Source of the DNA: Timaviella obliquedivisa GSE-PSE-MK23-08B
Lineage (GTDB): Bacteria > Cyanobacteriota > Cyanobacteriia > Elainellales > Elainellaceae
DNA length: 64,000 nt
Direction: 5' to 3'
Assembly: GCA_019358855.1 (NCBI GenBank)
Contig: JAHHII010000003.1
Coordinates: 372,001 to 436,000, forward strand
Below, piece after piece: positions 46,121 to 56,421 of the stretch (the first letter of the stretch is position 1; the number at the start of each line of letters is the position of its first letter). Both the position numbers and the translations under genes were made by a program. The notes under the pieces are model-generated. The model did no database searches and was not told the origin of the DNA. It worked only from the letters and a program-made list of their open reading frames with translations.

Positions 46121-47302
46121 ATGATAGGGGTCGATCACTCATCTGCTGATATGCCAAGTGGGTTACTTGGTGTCCAGAGTCGTTTGCATCTCACTGGAAG
46201 GCTTGATATAGAAGCAAATGACCAAAAATGGAGCCTTTATCTCTACATGGGGCGATTAATCTGGGCTACGGGTGGCCCTCATCCCGTGCGGCGCTGGTAC
46301 CGTAATCTATCCCGTCACTGTCCTCAAATTAATGCCCAAGCCGTCACATTTGGAGCTTCGGGCAATATCCAGCGCTGGGACTATGACATTCTTATCAGTT
46401 TGGTCAAGCAGCAGAAAATCACGGTAGAGCAGACAGTTGCTCTCATTCGCAGCATCGTGTCTGATGTTTTGTTTGACGTTCTTCAGCAAGAAGAAACCCG
46501 GTTCGTTAACTTTAAAGTTGATCATAAAGATGTACTGGATGCGTCTCTGGCACTCGTCAATGCGCAACAAGTTCTTGATGAAGTTCAGCCAATTTGGAAT
46601 GAGTGGCGGGCTTTGGGATTAGTGGATCATTCTCCTAGCCTAGCGCCTATGCTGCGACAGCAGGAGCTTTTACAGCAGCAGACCTCTGAAAAGATTTATA
46701 AAACTCTTGTGGCTTTAGCAGATGGGAAGCGATCGCTCCGTGACTTGGCAGTGCTAATGAAGCAAGATCTAGTGCCTTTAACCCGGATGTTAGTCCCCTA
46801 CTTTCGCAAAGGTTTTATTGGATTAATTCCCGTTCCCGACTTTCCTTCTCCAGTTGCAAGTGTTTTGGAGGCTATGCCAGCCTCTTCTATTCCAACATCG
46901 GGTGTTAAGACTGCGCTAACATCGGCTCCGCTTGTGGCTTGCATTGACGACAGCAAGCGAGAATGCGACACAATGGGAAAAATCTTGACCCAGGCGGGCT
47001 ATCGGTTCATTGGCATTCAAGATTCAATGCAGGCTCTACCCACACTTTTAGAGCAGAAGCCAGGAGTCATTTTTTTAGACTTGGTGATGCCAATCGCCAG
47101 TGGCTACGAGATTTGTTCACAAATCCGTCGCGTCGCTTTATTTAGAAATACGCCGATCGTTATTTTAACCAGTAACGACAGCATCATAGATCGGGTTCGC
47201 GCCAAGGTTGTGGGCTCTAGTGGGTTTCTCTCAAAGCCTGTGGATGCAGACAAAGTGTTGGCGGTGGTGCGGAAATATTTAGGAATAGTGGATAGGAGCT
47301 AA
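46121..47302 (+). CDS. PATAN-domain response regulator (PatA/PixG-like)
   Basis: 393 residues: an N-terminal PATAN (DUF4388) domain (LLGVQSRLHLTGRLDIEAND, YMGRLIWATGG), a helical middle, then a receiver domain from about residue 275 with CIDDSKRECDTMGKIL, phospho-acceptor Asp in GVIFLDLVMP and Lys in FLSKPVDADKV. This is the architecture of PatA, PixG and related first genes of cyanobacterial taxis operons, where the PATAN part is an output that contacts pilus or other partners. Heads a six-gene operon with 4 bp to the next gene. Confidence 0.92.
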   Translation: MIGVDHSSADMPSGLLGVQSRLHLTGRLDIEANDQKWSLYLYMGRLIWATGGPHPVRRWYRNLSRHCPQINAQAVTFGASGNIQRWDYDILISLVKQQKITVEQTVALIRSIVSDVLFDVLQQEETRFVNFKVDHKDVLDASLALVNAQQVLDEVQPIWNEWRALGLVDHSPSLAPMLRQQELLQQQTSEKIYKTLVALADGKRSLRDLAVLMKQDLVPLTRMLVPYFRKGFIGLIPVPDFPSPVASVLEAMPASSIPTSGVKTALTSAPLVACIDDSKRECDTMGKILTQAGYRFIGIQDSMQALPTLLEQKPGVIFLDLVMPIASGYEICSQIRRVALFRNTPIVILTSNDSIIDRVRAKVVGSSGFLSKPVDADKVLAVVRKYLGIVDRS

Positions 47303-47306
47303 AACG

Positions 47307-47669
47307 ATGGGAACAGTTTTGTTAGTTGAAGATGGCGTAACCGAAATGCAATTGCTGACAAATTATCTGAAGCAGGCAGGATTAACGGTGATGAGTGCCC
47401 AGAGTGGGGAAGAAGCCCAGATTAAGTTAAATAGCCAGAAGCCAGATTTAATTGTGCTGGATGTGATCCTTCCCGGTAAAAGCGGCTTTGAACTGTGTCG
47501 AGAACTGAAAGCAGATCCCAGTACTAGCAGCATTCCTGTCGTGATTTGCTCCACAAAAGACACGGACGCAGACAAAATGTGGGGCGATATGTTGGGGGCT
47601 AATGCCTATATCCCTAAGCCTGTTGATCCGACAGTGTTTCTCCAGACCATTCGGAAATTGATCAATTAG
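47307..47669 (+). CDS. CheY-like single-domain response regulator
   Basis: 120-residue receiver: VLLVEDGVTEMQLL, phospho-acceptor Asp52 in IVLDVILPGKSG, the Ser/Thr switch in VICSTKD and Lys104 in YIPKPVDP. No output domain. Matches PixH/PilH-type second regulators of taxis operons, likely phosphorylated by the CheA-like kinase encoded four genes on. Confidence 0.94.
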   Translation: MGTVLLVEDGVTEMQLLTNYLKQAGLTVMSAQSGEEAQIKLNSQKPDLIVLDVILPGKSGFELCRELKADPSTSSIPVVICSTKDTDADKMWGDMLGANAYIPKPVDPTVFLQTIRKLIN

Positions 47670-47683
47670 CGAAGAGACAAGCC

Positions 47684-48247
47684 ATGCTAGAGGTTTTAGA
47701 TTCTGCTCCGATTGATCAGCAAACGCTCACCGAGTTAGTCGGTGATCTGGGTGATTTTTCCAGTTTGTTTGCTGAGCCTACACCTGTAGAAATTGGACAA
47801 CGATTTCTACGATTGCAACTTTGCCCTGAAAAAACGGCGTTGCTGGCAGTTGATGAAATTGTGGCGATCGCCACCGCTACTATCACCGATATTTTGCCCG
47901 TTCCCCACATGCCAAGTTGTGTGCTGGGGCTTTATAACTGGCGGGGCGCAATGATTTGGCTTGTGGACTTGGGACAGCAGGTTGGGTTCTCAGGAATTTT
48001 ACAAGCTGGTAGTTCTACCTTCATGGCTGTCATTGTTGAGGTGAGTGGTCAAACCCTGGGGCTTTGTGTGTCACAGGTTCATGATATTGAATCTTACGAT
48101 CCGCAATTGATTCATGCTCCATCTTTAGAGATGTTCTCAGGACAGTTCTTGCCCTTTGTAAAAGGGTACTTAACGGGCGATCGTACTATCGTTCTCAATC
48201 TGCCCGCTCTGTTGCAAGATCCTGCGTTAAGCATTCATTGTCGATAA
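47684..48247 (+). CDS. CheW-like adaptor
   Basis: 187-residue scaffold that links receptor and kinase. The CheW fold is seen from about residue 40 (EKTALLAVDEIVAIATATIT, LPVPHMPSCVLGLYNWRGAM to VDLGQQVGF) and ends PFVKGYLTGDRTIVLNLPAL. An N-terminal extension of about 40 residues resembles that of PixI. 14 bp after the CheY gene. Confidence 0.9.
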   Translation: MLEVLDSAPIDQQTLTELVGDLGDFSSLFAEPTPVEIGQRFLRLQLCPEKTALLAVDEIVAIATATITDILPVPHMPSCVLGLYNWRGAMIWLVDLGQQVGFSGILQAGSSTFMAVIVEVSGQTLGLCVSQVHDIESYDPQLIHAPSLEMFSGQFLPFVKGYLTGDRTIVLNLPALLQDPALSIHCR

Positions 48248-48316
48248 ATTAAAACCCCGATAAATCAAAAACTTACAGTTAGCTATTTCCCGTATCTACG
48301 TTCTGAGGCAACTTCT

Positions 48317-51300
48317 ATGACGATATCCCATCAGTCTGAAACGACAACATTAGGTGATTTTGCAGATTTCTTTGCGCAAACAGAACTTCAAGACAAAGAG
48401 CCTGAAGTGCTGCCACCCCGAAAGGCTCAGGCTTCTAAAGCAAAGCTGCATCAGCCCGACCTGAGTTCTCAGTCTGCGGCTTTGATTGAGCCGCAAGTGA
48501 GCCGTCGTGAAGAAGATAACGCTACACCAGACGACAATCGGGAGTTTTTGCAAGTTGCAGCCGCGTTGTCTAATCTCAAAGCTGAGTTAATCCAGGCGGG
48601 ATTGTTGCAAAAAAATAATGTCAAGAGTAGTTTTCTACAAGTTACAGAGTTTGTGGCAACTCGCCCTAAGGTTTCGGGGCAAGATAGCTCCCCGTTGGTT
48701 GCTCGAAAATTCCGGTATCAGCGACAGCAACTGATGGCGATCGCTACCCAAATGCAGCAAGCTCAGGATTTGGAAACTCTGCTTAGTTTAACTGTGAACA
48801 GCGTTCGAGAATCATTAGAAGCTGATCGGGTGTTAGTCTACCGCTTTACCTCTAATAACGAGGGTCAAGTGGTGGCAGAATCTGTTGATTCAGACTGGGC
48901 GACGACCTTAGGCAATACCTTGCCAGTAGCAACCTTTGGCACAAATAAGGTCGAAGATTACCTGAGCCAACAGATCATCATGGCAGAAGACATTAACAAG
49001 GCAAAGATAACGCCTTATCAGCGGCAGTTGATGGAACAGATACAGGTTAAATCTGTCCTTAGCATCCTGGTCATAATAGCAGGTCAACCGTGGGGCTTAC
49101 TCGTTGCCCATCAATGTCGAGAACTACGCCAGTGGCAGGAAGTTGAAACAGCGTTACTTTACCAAGTCACCCTGCAACTTGCTACCACCCTGCAAGAAGC
49201 CGAGTTTTCACAACAACTGAAAGAGCAATCTTATAAAGAAAATGTTCTGACTAAGCTGATTGACCAAATTCGAGAATCTCTTGATTCGGATACAATCTTT
49301 CGGGTCACGACCCGCGAAGTGCGGCGATTGTTGAAGTGCGATCGCGTGGGAATTTACAGATTTCATGAAGATTGGAGCGGTGAGTTCATTGCTGAGTCGG
49401 TGGGCGCAGGCTGGCTTTCGGTGATTCAGGAAGAAGAAAACTTGAGTACATCTCCAACCCGCAATCCTGGTGTCTATCAAAATCAGGATTTGAGTAGTTA
49501 CGATCGCTGTAGCGTTAAAAAATACAGTTCTGCCGCAACGTTAGACACTGATACTTACCTTAAAGATGCACAGGGTGGGAAATATAACCGAGGCGAAAGT
49601 TACACGCGGGTAGATGACATTTATACGATGGGCTACACGCCTTGTTACCTGGAAGTTTTAGAAAAATACCAGTGCCGAGCTTATGTGATTACACCAATCT
49701 TTCAAGGGACAAAGCTTTGGGGCTTGCTGGCAGCTTATCAAAACTCTGGTGTGCGCCATTGGCAAGATGACGAAGTGACTCTGTTGCTCCGACTTAGTGG
49801 ATCTTTGGGCGTAGCCTTGCAGCAAGCCACTTATTTGGCGCAAGTCCGCGAGCAGGCTGAACAGAGAGGGATTGCCGTTAAGCGAGAACAAACGGTCAGC
49901 AAAATTGTTGAACGAATTCGGCAGGCTCTGGACTTGCAGTTAATCTTCAAATCAACGACTCAAGAAGTCCGGCAATTGCTGAAGTGCGATCGCCTCGCGG
50001 TCTATCGCTTCAACCCTGACTGGAGTGGTGAAATTGTGGCTGAATCTGTGGCATCTGGATGGGTTTCCATTATTCAAGAACAGCAAAGTGATGACAGCCT
50101 CAAAACAGATACCTACCTTAGAGACAGTAAGGGTGGAGCTTATACCAAAGGGGATGCGTACAACAAAGTTAATGATATTTATGCAATGGACTTCTCTCCT
50201 TGCTACATCGAGTTTCTAGAAAAAATGCAGGCTCGATCCTACATAATTGTGCCGATTTTTCAGAAGAATGAACTCTGGGGATTGTTGGCTGCTTATCAAA
50301 ATTCTGGAGTACGGGTTTGGGAAGAGGCTGAAGTAACCCTGATGGGGCAAATTGCTTCTCAGTTAGGCATGGCGGTTCGGCAAGCAGACTACGTGCAACG
50401 GGTTCAAATGCAGACTGAGCAACTCACTAAGGCGGCGAGTCGTGAGAAAGAATTTGGTCAGATTATTACCAAGGTGGGTCAATCTGTTATCGAAATGGTA
50501 CGCCAGAGCCAGAGCTTAGAAAATATTTTGGGGCAAATTGCGCAGCAGGTTCGACAGGTTTTGCTGGGCGATCGCGTCATCATTTCTCGCTTCGACGCTC
50601 ATTGGCATAACGAAATTATGGCTGAAGCCGTCGGTAAGGGATGGTCAAAGTTTTTAGAACCCAACAGCCCTATGATTTGGGAAGATGTCTATCTTCAAGA
50701 AAGCCAGGGCGGCAAGTTTCGCAAAAAAGAAACGCTAGTTGTCCACGATGTTGCTCAAGGCTCCTACTCTCAGTGCTACAGCAATATCTTGGAGCAGATG
50801 GAAGCCAAAGCCTATATGGTTGCTCCGATTTGGGTGGGTTCGCAGCTTTGGGGACTACTAGCAATTTATCAAAACGCCACCCCGCGTCAGTGGGATGCCT
50901 CAGAAGACAACCTTTTAACTCAGATTGGCGCTCAATTGGGAATCGGGATTCAGCAGGGCGAGTTTTTGAGCAGAGTCCAGAAGCAGGCACAACAGGAACG
51001 AGCATTAGTGAACGCTACGGAGAGCATTCGGCAATCTTTAGACATTGTGAGAGAATCGCTCGATATCCATTCTGTTTTTAGCACCGTGACGCAAGAAGTC
51101 CGGCAGTTGTTGAAAGCCGATCGCGTTGCCGTTTATCAGTTTGCATCAGACTGGAGTGGCACCTTCGTTTCAGAATCAGTTTCTACAGGTTGGGAAAGAT
51201 TGGTGGGCAGTGAAGTGGGCACCAATGTGCGGGACACTTATCTCAAAGAAACCGAGGGCGGACGTTATCGAAATCGGGAAAGCCTGGCGGTAGACGATAT

Positions 51301-52573
51301 TTATACAGCGAACCATAACCCTTGCCACATCGAGCTTTTAGAGAAATTTCAAGCGAGAGCCTATGTGCTGGTTCCTGTATTTGTGGAAGGTAAGCTATGG
51401 GGAATTTTGGGGGCTTATCAAAACTCTGGGCCTCGTCAATGGGATGAGTCGGAAGTCACGTTGCTGAATCAGATTGCCTTGCAGCTTGGTTTTGCTCTTA
51501 ACCAAACCCTTTCACTAGAAAAGCTAAGGAACCAATCTGAACAGTTGACGCAATCGGTAACGCGGGAGAAATCAGCTAACGACAAACTGCAACAGCAGGT
51601 CATTCAAATGCTGACCGCAGTGCGACCTGTGCTTTCGGGAGATTTAACGGTGCGGGTTCCGGTTAGCGAAGACGCTGTCGGCACGATCGCCGATGCCTAC
51701 AACAACACGATTCAAAGCTTGCGCAAAATTGTAACGCAGGTGCAATCAGCCGCCGTTAAAGTGTCGGAAACTTCCAGTAATAGCGAAACGGCGATCGCTA
51801 CACTCTCTCACGAAGCCCAGCAGCAGTTTGTCCAAGTGACCCAGGCGATCGAACGCATTGAATCGATGGTTAACTCAACTCAGGCGGTGGCAGCCAATGC
51901 TAAACAAGTGGAAACTGCCGTCCAGCAAGCAAACCAAACGGTTAAGGCGGGTGATACCGCCATGAACAAAACCGTAGATGGGATCATGGCAATTCGGGAA
52001 ACGGTGGCGGAAACGAGCAAGAAGATCAAGCGCTTGAGCGAATCTTCCCAAAAAATCTCTAAAGTCGTGAGCTTGATTAGCAACTTCACCACCCAAACCC
52101 AGCTTCTAGCGCTCAATGCTTCCATTGAGGCAACCCGTGCTGGAGAGTATGGACGGGGCTTCTCGGTAGTGGCGGATGAAGTGCGATCGCTCTCTCGCCA
52201 ATCTGCCGAAGCGACCCGTGAGATTGAAAAACTGGTGCAAGAAATTCAGGCAGAAACCGTTGAAGTAACAACGGCTATGGATCTGGGCATTCAGCAGGTT
52301 GTCGGCGGCACCAATTTGGTGAACGAAACCCGACAACAACTTAACGAAATTGTGACAGCAACGGCGCAAATTAGCCAGCTAGTGCAAGGAATTACTCAAG
52401 CCACCCAAGTTCAGACTCAGCAGTCGCAGCTTGTGACCCAAGCTATGTCAGATGTAGCCGCGATCGCGAATAAAAACTCAACCGATTCAACCTACATCTC
52501 AGCTTCCTTTCAAGAGCTACTAGCAACCGCGCAACAGCTTCAGGCTAGCGTTGGTCAGTTCAAGGTGAACTAG
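48317..52573 (+). CDS. Soluble methyl-accepting protein with five GAF domains, candidate bilin photoreceptor
   Basis: 1418 residues, no membrane segment. A disordered N-terminus (1-130) leads to GAF1 (about 144-295), GAF2 (311-508, with a 40-residue insert), GAF3 (529-691), GAF4 (717-882) and GAF5 (904-1061). HAMP-like (about 1096-1145) and methyl-accepting domains follow, the latter with tip [23 protein letters not shown]2-5 carry a Cys at the cyanobacteriochrome chromophore position: Cys443 ([10 protein letters not shown]), Cys629 ([10 protein letters not shown]), Cys820 ([10 protein letters not shown]) and Cys1003 ([10 protein letters not shown]). GAF1 has Tyr there. GAF5 alone has the Cys-His pair. 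PixJ/TaxD1-like in place and layout; pigment binding is inferred. Confidence 0.93.
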   Translation: MTISHQSETTTLGDFADFFAQTELQDKEPEVLPPRKAQASKAKLHQPDLSSQSAALIEPQVSRREEDNATPDDNREFLQVAAALSNLKAELIQAGLLQKNNVKSSFLQVTEFVATRPKVSGQDSSPLVARKFRYQRQQLMAIATQMQQAQDLETLLSLTVNSVRESLEADRVLVYRFTSNNEGQVVAESVDSDWATTLGNTLPVATFGTNKVEDYLSQQIIMAEDINKAKITPYQRQLMEQIQVKSVLSILVIIAGQPWGLLVAHQCRELRQWQEVETALLYQVTLQLATTLQEAEFSQQLKEQSYKENVLTKLIDQIRESLDSDTIFRVTTREVRRLLKCDRVGIYRFHEDWSGEFIAESVGAGWLSVIQEEENLSTSPTRNPGVYQNQDLSSYDRCSVKKYSSAATLDTDTYLKDAQGGKYNRGESYTRVDDIYTMGYTPCYLEVLEKYQCRAYVITPIFQGTKLWGLLAAYQNSGVRHWQDDEVTLLLRLSGSLGVALQQATYLAQVREQAEQRGIAVKREQTVSKIVERIRQALDLQLIFKSTTQEVRQLLKCDRLAVYRFNPDWSGEIVAESVASGWVSIIQEQQSDDSLKTDTYLRDSKGGAYTKGDAYNKVNDIYAMDFSPCYIEFLEKMQARSYIIVPIFQKNELWGLLAAYQNSGVRVWEEAEVTLMGQIASQLGMAVRQADYVQRVQMQTEQLTKAASREKEFGQIITKVGQSVIEMVRQSQSLENILGQIAQQVRQVLLGDRVIISRFDAHWHNEIMAEAVGKGWSKFLEPNSPMIWEDVYLQESQGGKFRKKETLVVHDVAQGSYSQCYSNILEQMEAKAYMVAPIWVGSQLWGLLAIYQNATPRQWDASEDNLLTQIGAQLGIGIQQGEFLSRVQKQAQQERALVNATESIRQSLDIVRESLDIHSVFSTVTQEVRQLLKADRVAVYQFASDWSGTFVSESVSTGWERLVGSEVGTNVRDTYLKETEGGRYRNRESLAVDDIYTANHNPCHIELLEKFQARAYVLVPVFVEGKLWGILGAYQNSGPRQWDESEVTLLNQIALQLGFALNQTLSLEKLRNQSEQLTQSVTREKSANDKLQQQVIQMLTAVRPVLSGDLTVRVPVSEDAVGTIADAYNNTIQSLRKIVTQVQSAAVKVSETSSNSETAIATLSHEAQQQFVQVTQAIERIESMVNSTQAVAANAKQVETAVQQANQTVKAGDTAMNKTVDGIMAIRETVAETSKKIKRLSESSQKISKVVSLISNFTTQTQLLALNASIEATRAGEYGRGFSVVADEVRSLSRQSAEATREIEKLVQEIQAETVEVTTAMDLGIQQVVGGTNLVNETRQQLNEIVTATAQISQLVQGITQATQVQTQQSQLVTQAMSDVAAIANKNSTDSTYISASFQELLATAQQLQASVGQFKVN

Positions 52574-52574
52574 C

Positions 52575-55500
52575 ATGGATTCTTCTATTCAAGAGCAGGG
52601 CTACTCGTACTTCCTTCCCGAAGCCCAAGATCTCCTGCAAGCGATTGAACAAGATTTGCTGGGACTGAAGGAAGATCGAACCCCAGCAAAAGTTCATAAC
52701 CTGATGCGGTCGGCGCACACTTTGAAAGGCGCAGCAGCTAGTGTTGGGGTTGAGAGTATTAAAACAATGGCGCATTCTTTAGAGGATGTGTTTAAGTCGC
52801 TTTACAATCCTGATGTGATCGTGGATTCAGAGTTGGAAGGGCTGCTGCTAGAAGCCTATGAATATTTGCGAATGCCCGTGACCGCAGCGATCGCGGGTAG
52901 CCAGTTCAATGATGCTGAAGTGCTGAAGCAAGCTGACTCAGTTTTTAAACGGCTGAAAACTAAACTGGGCAAAAATTTCGATCCGGGTGCATCGATTCCA
53001 ACTTCTGCTGAACTAGGGTTTGATATTACTCGATCGATTTTTGAGAGCGGCGTTAATAGCCGTTTAAATGAATTAGAAAGTCTGCTAACAGGTGGCAATG
53101 TAGGAGCGATCGCCAAATTACTTCAAACCCATGCTGAGGTCTTCTTGGGTCTAGCAGAATCTCTCAACTTATCGGGTTTTGGCGCGATCGCCAAAACTAC
53201 CATTCAAGCGCTTAATAGCCATCCTGATCAAGTTTTAATGATTAGTCAGACTGCTCTAACCGATTTCCGACAAGGACAAGCAGCAGTGTTTGCAGGCGAT
53301 CGGACTTGTGGCGGAGAGCCTTCTCTAGCCCTCAGGCAACTGGCACAGAAAAAACCTGCATTGGCTCAACCCGTACAAAAAACTCTTCATAAGAATTCAC
53401 CCAAGCATCTAATTAGACAATATCCACGAGTTCAAAAATTGTTGAAAATCTGGAAGCATTTGATTAGCTTGCTGAATCAGCCTATTAAAACCCCTGCATT
53501 TTCGCTCCAGAGCCAGTCTAGCCCCATAGCAAAGTCCGAAGCGATCGCTTCAAGTTACCCGCAAGGAACCACCCAGCCCACAAATTCTGCATTCGTTGCC
53601 GTTGAGCATTTGCCTAATCAGGACGATTTTTTTGACTTTAATGCTTTGTCCGACCCAAGCGTACCCAATACTTCAAGCCTGCAGCCTCTTGCCAATCTTC
53701 CCCCCTTGTCAGAATACGGTTTAGATGCAGGATTATTGGATTCTCTAGATGGGTTGGGTGAGTTGAGCGCTCTAGATAGCTTGGCGGTTGAGATTGAAAG
53801 CCCGGTTGCGTCTCCGGTTCCGGCTGAGGTTATGGCTCCAATAGCGATCGCCCCCGAAAAGGTTATTAAAAAAGCCCAGCTTTCGCCTCAAGTCCTATCT
53901 AAAAAAGGTCCCTCTTCTGCCATTTCAGTTCGCGTTAACTTAGAACACTTGGAATCCCTCAGCCACTCTGTCGGAGAACTCCTGATTAACCAAAACCGCC
54001 AAGCTCTGCAAGATGAACGATTGCAACGGCAGGTTCAGGAATTAGTCGATGGATTAAATCAGCATAAACAAACTTTAACAAGGCTGAGAGATTGGTCTGA
54101 TCAAATGTTGGTAATTTCTCAAGGAAGAGGCGGATGGCAAGATAGAGGAAGATTTGATCAACAGATAGAAACCAGTTTATTTGACCCACTAGAAATGGAT
54201 CGTCATAGCGAACTGCACGTTTTTTTGTACGCTGCCTTAGAAGAGTTAGTGCAGCTTGGTGGAACGACAGAAGCAATTGACTGGGCAACTCGACAATTTA
54301 GGCAATCTTTAGGAAAACAGGGACAGCTACTCAATCATGTTCGAGATGATTTAATGGAAGCTCGAATGATTCCATTGGGTGCTGTCTTAAACCGTTTTCC
54401 ACGAGTTTTGCAGCAACTCGTTGAGGTTCATAATAAGCGCGTAAATTTACAAATTCGGGGCGCACAAGTAATGGTGGATAAGGCGATCGCCGAAAAACTA
54501 TACGATCCGCTGCTCCATCTTGTGCGCAATGCCTTTGACCATGGACTTGAATCTGCCAAAGTACGTCAACAACAAGGTAAGCCCGAAATTGGACAGATTA
54601 CGATCAATGCCTATCAGCAGGGAAACCGCACTATTATTGAAGTTAAGGATGACGGTCAGGGGCTAAATTTACAAAAGATTTGCCGGCGAGGATTCGAGAT
54701 GAAGCAGCTTCCTTCCCCTCACCTTAATCAGTGTTCCACCAATGAATTGTTAGAATTGATGTTTCAGCCAGGATTCTCAACTGCTGAAGAAGTGACCGAT
54801 CTCTCCGGTCGGGGCGTTGGGTTAGATGTGGTACGCAGTCAGTTGCGATCGCTAGACGGAAACGTTGCAGTTCAAACAGAGTTGCACCAAGGCACGACCT
54901 TTACGCTCCAACTTCCCCTCACCTTGATGACTGCTCGACTACTGGTTTGTCAGGTCGGCTGTGCTATTTATGCTTTTCTTTCAGATGAAGTTGAGAGAAT
55001 TATTATCCCGCAAGCTGACCAGATTGAATCAATGACAGGTCAAAGTGTTTTCCATTGGAAACGTGGACAAGATGAATATCCTGTACCTATTTGTCGCTTA
55101 GCAGATTTAGTGAATTATAGTACCTCTCTGCCGGAGCAAATCAAAAATGAGATATCTCTCAATGCTTTGCACCTACCTGTTGCAACCGATGCATCTTCGC
55201 TGTTGCTGCTGCGCTGGAAAAAGGGTTTCTTAGGGATTTCGGTGGATCAAATTCTAGGTGAACAAGAACTCGTGATTCGTCCTGTCAGCAATGCGATCGC
55301 ACCTCCTAACTATATCTATGGCTGTAGCATCTTGGCAGATGGACAACTCACACTTGTCGTCGATGGAGCAGCATTAGTTCATCATAGTAACCGTCAAGGA
55401 ACTGTATCTCAACAATCTACCCCTCAACACTCTGCCTTTCAACAATCTGCTACGGCTCAAGATAACTTTGTATTCCCTGCTCCACTTGCGATCGAACCGC

Positions 55501-55901
55501 CACTTATACTCGAACCGAAGCCAACGATCGCAGCAAAACGAGTTTTGGTCATTGATGATTCTGCAACAGTGCGCCAAACATTAGCACTGACCTTAAAAAA
55601 AGCAGGATACCAGGTGATACAAGCGCAAGATGGGCTAGATGCCATCGCTCAGCTTCAGCAGCACTCTAGCATCCAACTCATTACCTGTGATCTAGAAATG
55701 CCTAAGCTCAATGGATTTGAATTTTTAATGCGCTATAAGAAAGAGTTTTCTGCAACTGTTCCGGTAACAATGCTCACTTCTCGCAGCAGCGAAAAACATC
55801 GCCAGCTTGCTTTGCAACTAGGAGCCTCTGCATACCTGACAAAGCCTTACACCGAGCATGAGTTGATTAGCACCCTGGTCAGTCTAAGTCCAAAAGTATA
55901 A
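52575..55901 (+). CDS. CheA-like hybrid histidine kinase (PixL-type)
   Basis: 1108 residues: an N-terminal HPt domain with phospho-acceptor His48 (LMRSAHTLKGAAASVG), a second HPt-like region without a clear His (about 150-250), a Pro/Ser linker, the dimerisation helix, then the CheA ATPase with LVRNAFDHGLES, DDGQGLN and GRGVGLDVVRSQL. The CheW-type regulatory domain (about 790-940) and a C-terminal receiver follow (RVLVIDDSATVRQTLALTLK, Asp in TCDLEMPKLNG, Lys in LTKPYTE). Starts 1 bp after the receptor stop, so strongly coupled. Likely phosphorylates the two regulators upstream. Confidence 0.93.
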   Translation: MDSSIQEQGYSYFLPEAQDLLQAIEQDLLGLKEDRTPAKVHNLMRSAHTLKGAAASVGVESIKTMAHSLEDVFKSLYNPDVIVDSELEGLLLEAYEYLRMPVTAAIAGSQFNDAEVLKQADSVFKRLKTKLGKNFDPGASIPTSAELGFDITRSIFESGVNSRLNELESLLTGGNVGAIAKLLQTHAEVFLGLAESLNLSGFGAIAKTTIQALNSHPDQVLMISQTALTDFRQGQAAVFAGDRTCGGEPSLALRQLAQKKPALAQPVQKTLHKNSPKHLIRQYPRVQKLLKIWKHLISLLNQPIKTPAFSLQSQSSPIAKSEAIASSYPQGTTQPTNSAFVAVEHLPNQDDFFDFNALSDPSVPNTSSLQPLANLPPLSEYGLDAGLLDSLDGLGELSALDSLAVEIESPVASPVPAEVMAPIAIAPEKVIKKAQLSPQVLSKKGPSSAISVRVNLEHLESLSHSVGELLINQNRQALQDERLQRQVQELVDGLNQHKQTLTRLRDWSDQMLVISQGRGGWQDRGRFDQQIETSLFDPLEMDRHSELHVFLYAALEELVQLGGTTEAIDWATRQFRQSLGKQGQLLNHVRDDLMEARMIPLGAVLNRFPRVLQQLVEVHNKRVNLQIRGAQVMVDKAIAEKLYDPLLHLVRNAFDHGLESAKVRQQQGKPEIGQITINAYQQGNRTIIEVKDDGQGLNLQKICRRGFEMKQLPSPHLNQCSTNELLELMFQPGFSTAEEVTDLSGRGVGLDVVRSQLRSLDGNVAVQTELHQGTTFTLQLPLTLMTARLLVCQVGCAIYAFLSDEVERIIIPQADQIESMTGQSVFHWKRGQDEYPVPICRLADLVNYSTSLPEQIKNEISLNALHLPVATDASSLLLLRWKKGFLGISVDQILGEQELVIRPVSNAIAPPNYIYGCSILADGQLTLVVDGAALVHHSNRQGTVSQQSTPQHSAFQQSATAQDNFVFPAPLAIEPPLILEPKPTIAAKRVLVIDDSATVRQTLALTLKKAGYQVIQAQDGLDAIAQLQQHSSIQLITCDLEMPKLNGFEFLMRYKKEFSATVPVTMLTSRSSEKHRQLALQLGASAYLTKPYTEHELISTLVSLSPKV

Positions 55902-55923
55902 ACGTCTCAATATCCCCCGAACC

Positions 55924-56415
55924 ATGCAGTCTACTATCTCTTCTCCGTTTCTAAGTAGTTCTTCTGACCGTTCTCAAGAGTCAGTTCGGGTCATTACATT
56001 TATGATCGCCAATCAAATGTTGGCGTTGCCAATGAATGCGATCGTTAAAGTAGTAAGCTGTCCCCCTCAAATGAGCGGCAGTACCAATAGCATTGAGCTA
56101 TTTCACTTTGGTCAACGTGTGATTACGGTACTCAACTTACACAAACATTTTACTCAATCGTTAGAAGGTTCAAGTGGAAAGTTCTTAGTTATCACCCAGA
56201 TAAAACACAAAGAACTGTATGCATTTTTAGTTGATACTCCACCTGACTTAATCGATTTACCTGCCTCAACAATTCGACAGATTCCTGAGTCTTATCGACA
56301 CGGTCATGCCCTAAGTATTGCAAGCTGTGTGGCGGTTTTATCTAAGGAGGAAGGATTAACTTCTATTTTTATAATTGAAGTTGAGCAAATGATTCGAGCT
56401 TTGCGTGCGAAGTAG
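55924..56415 (+). CDS. Second CheW-like protein
   Basis: 163-residue CheW-domain protein (VITFMIANQMLALPMNAIVK to FLVDTPPDLIDLPASTIRQI). Less conserved than the first CheW. A trailing CheW-like gene after the cheA gene occurs in some cyanobacterial taxis operons. Follows by 22 bp and probably closes the operon, since the next gene is on the other strand 6 bp away. Confidence 0.8.
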   Translation: MQSTISSPFLSSSSDRSQESVRVITFMIANQMLALPMNAIVKVVSCPPQMSGSTNSIELFHFGQRVITVLNLHKHFTQSLEGSSGKFLVITQIKHKELYAFLVDTPPDLIDLPASTIRQIPESYRHGHALSIASCVAVLSKEEGLTSIFIIEVEQMIRALRAK

Positions 56416-56421
56416 AAGTGC

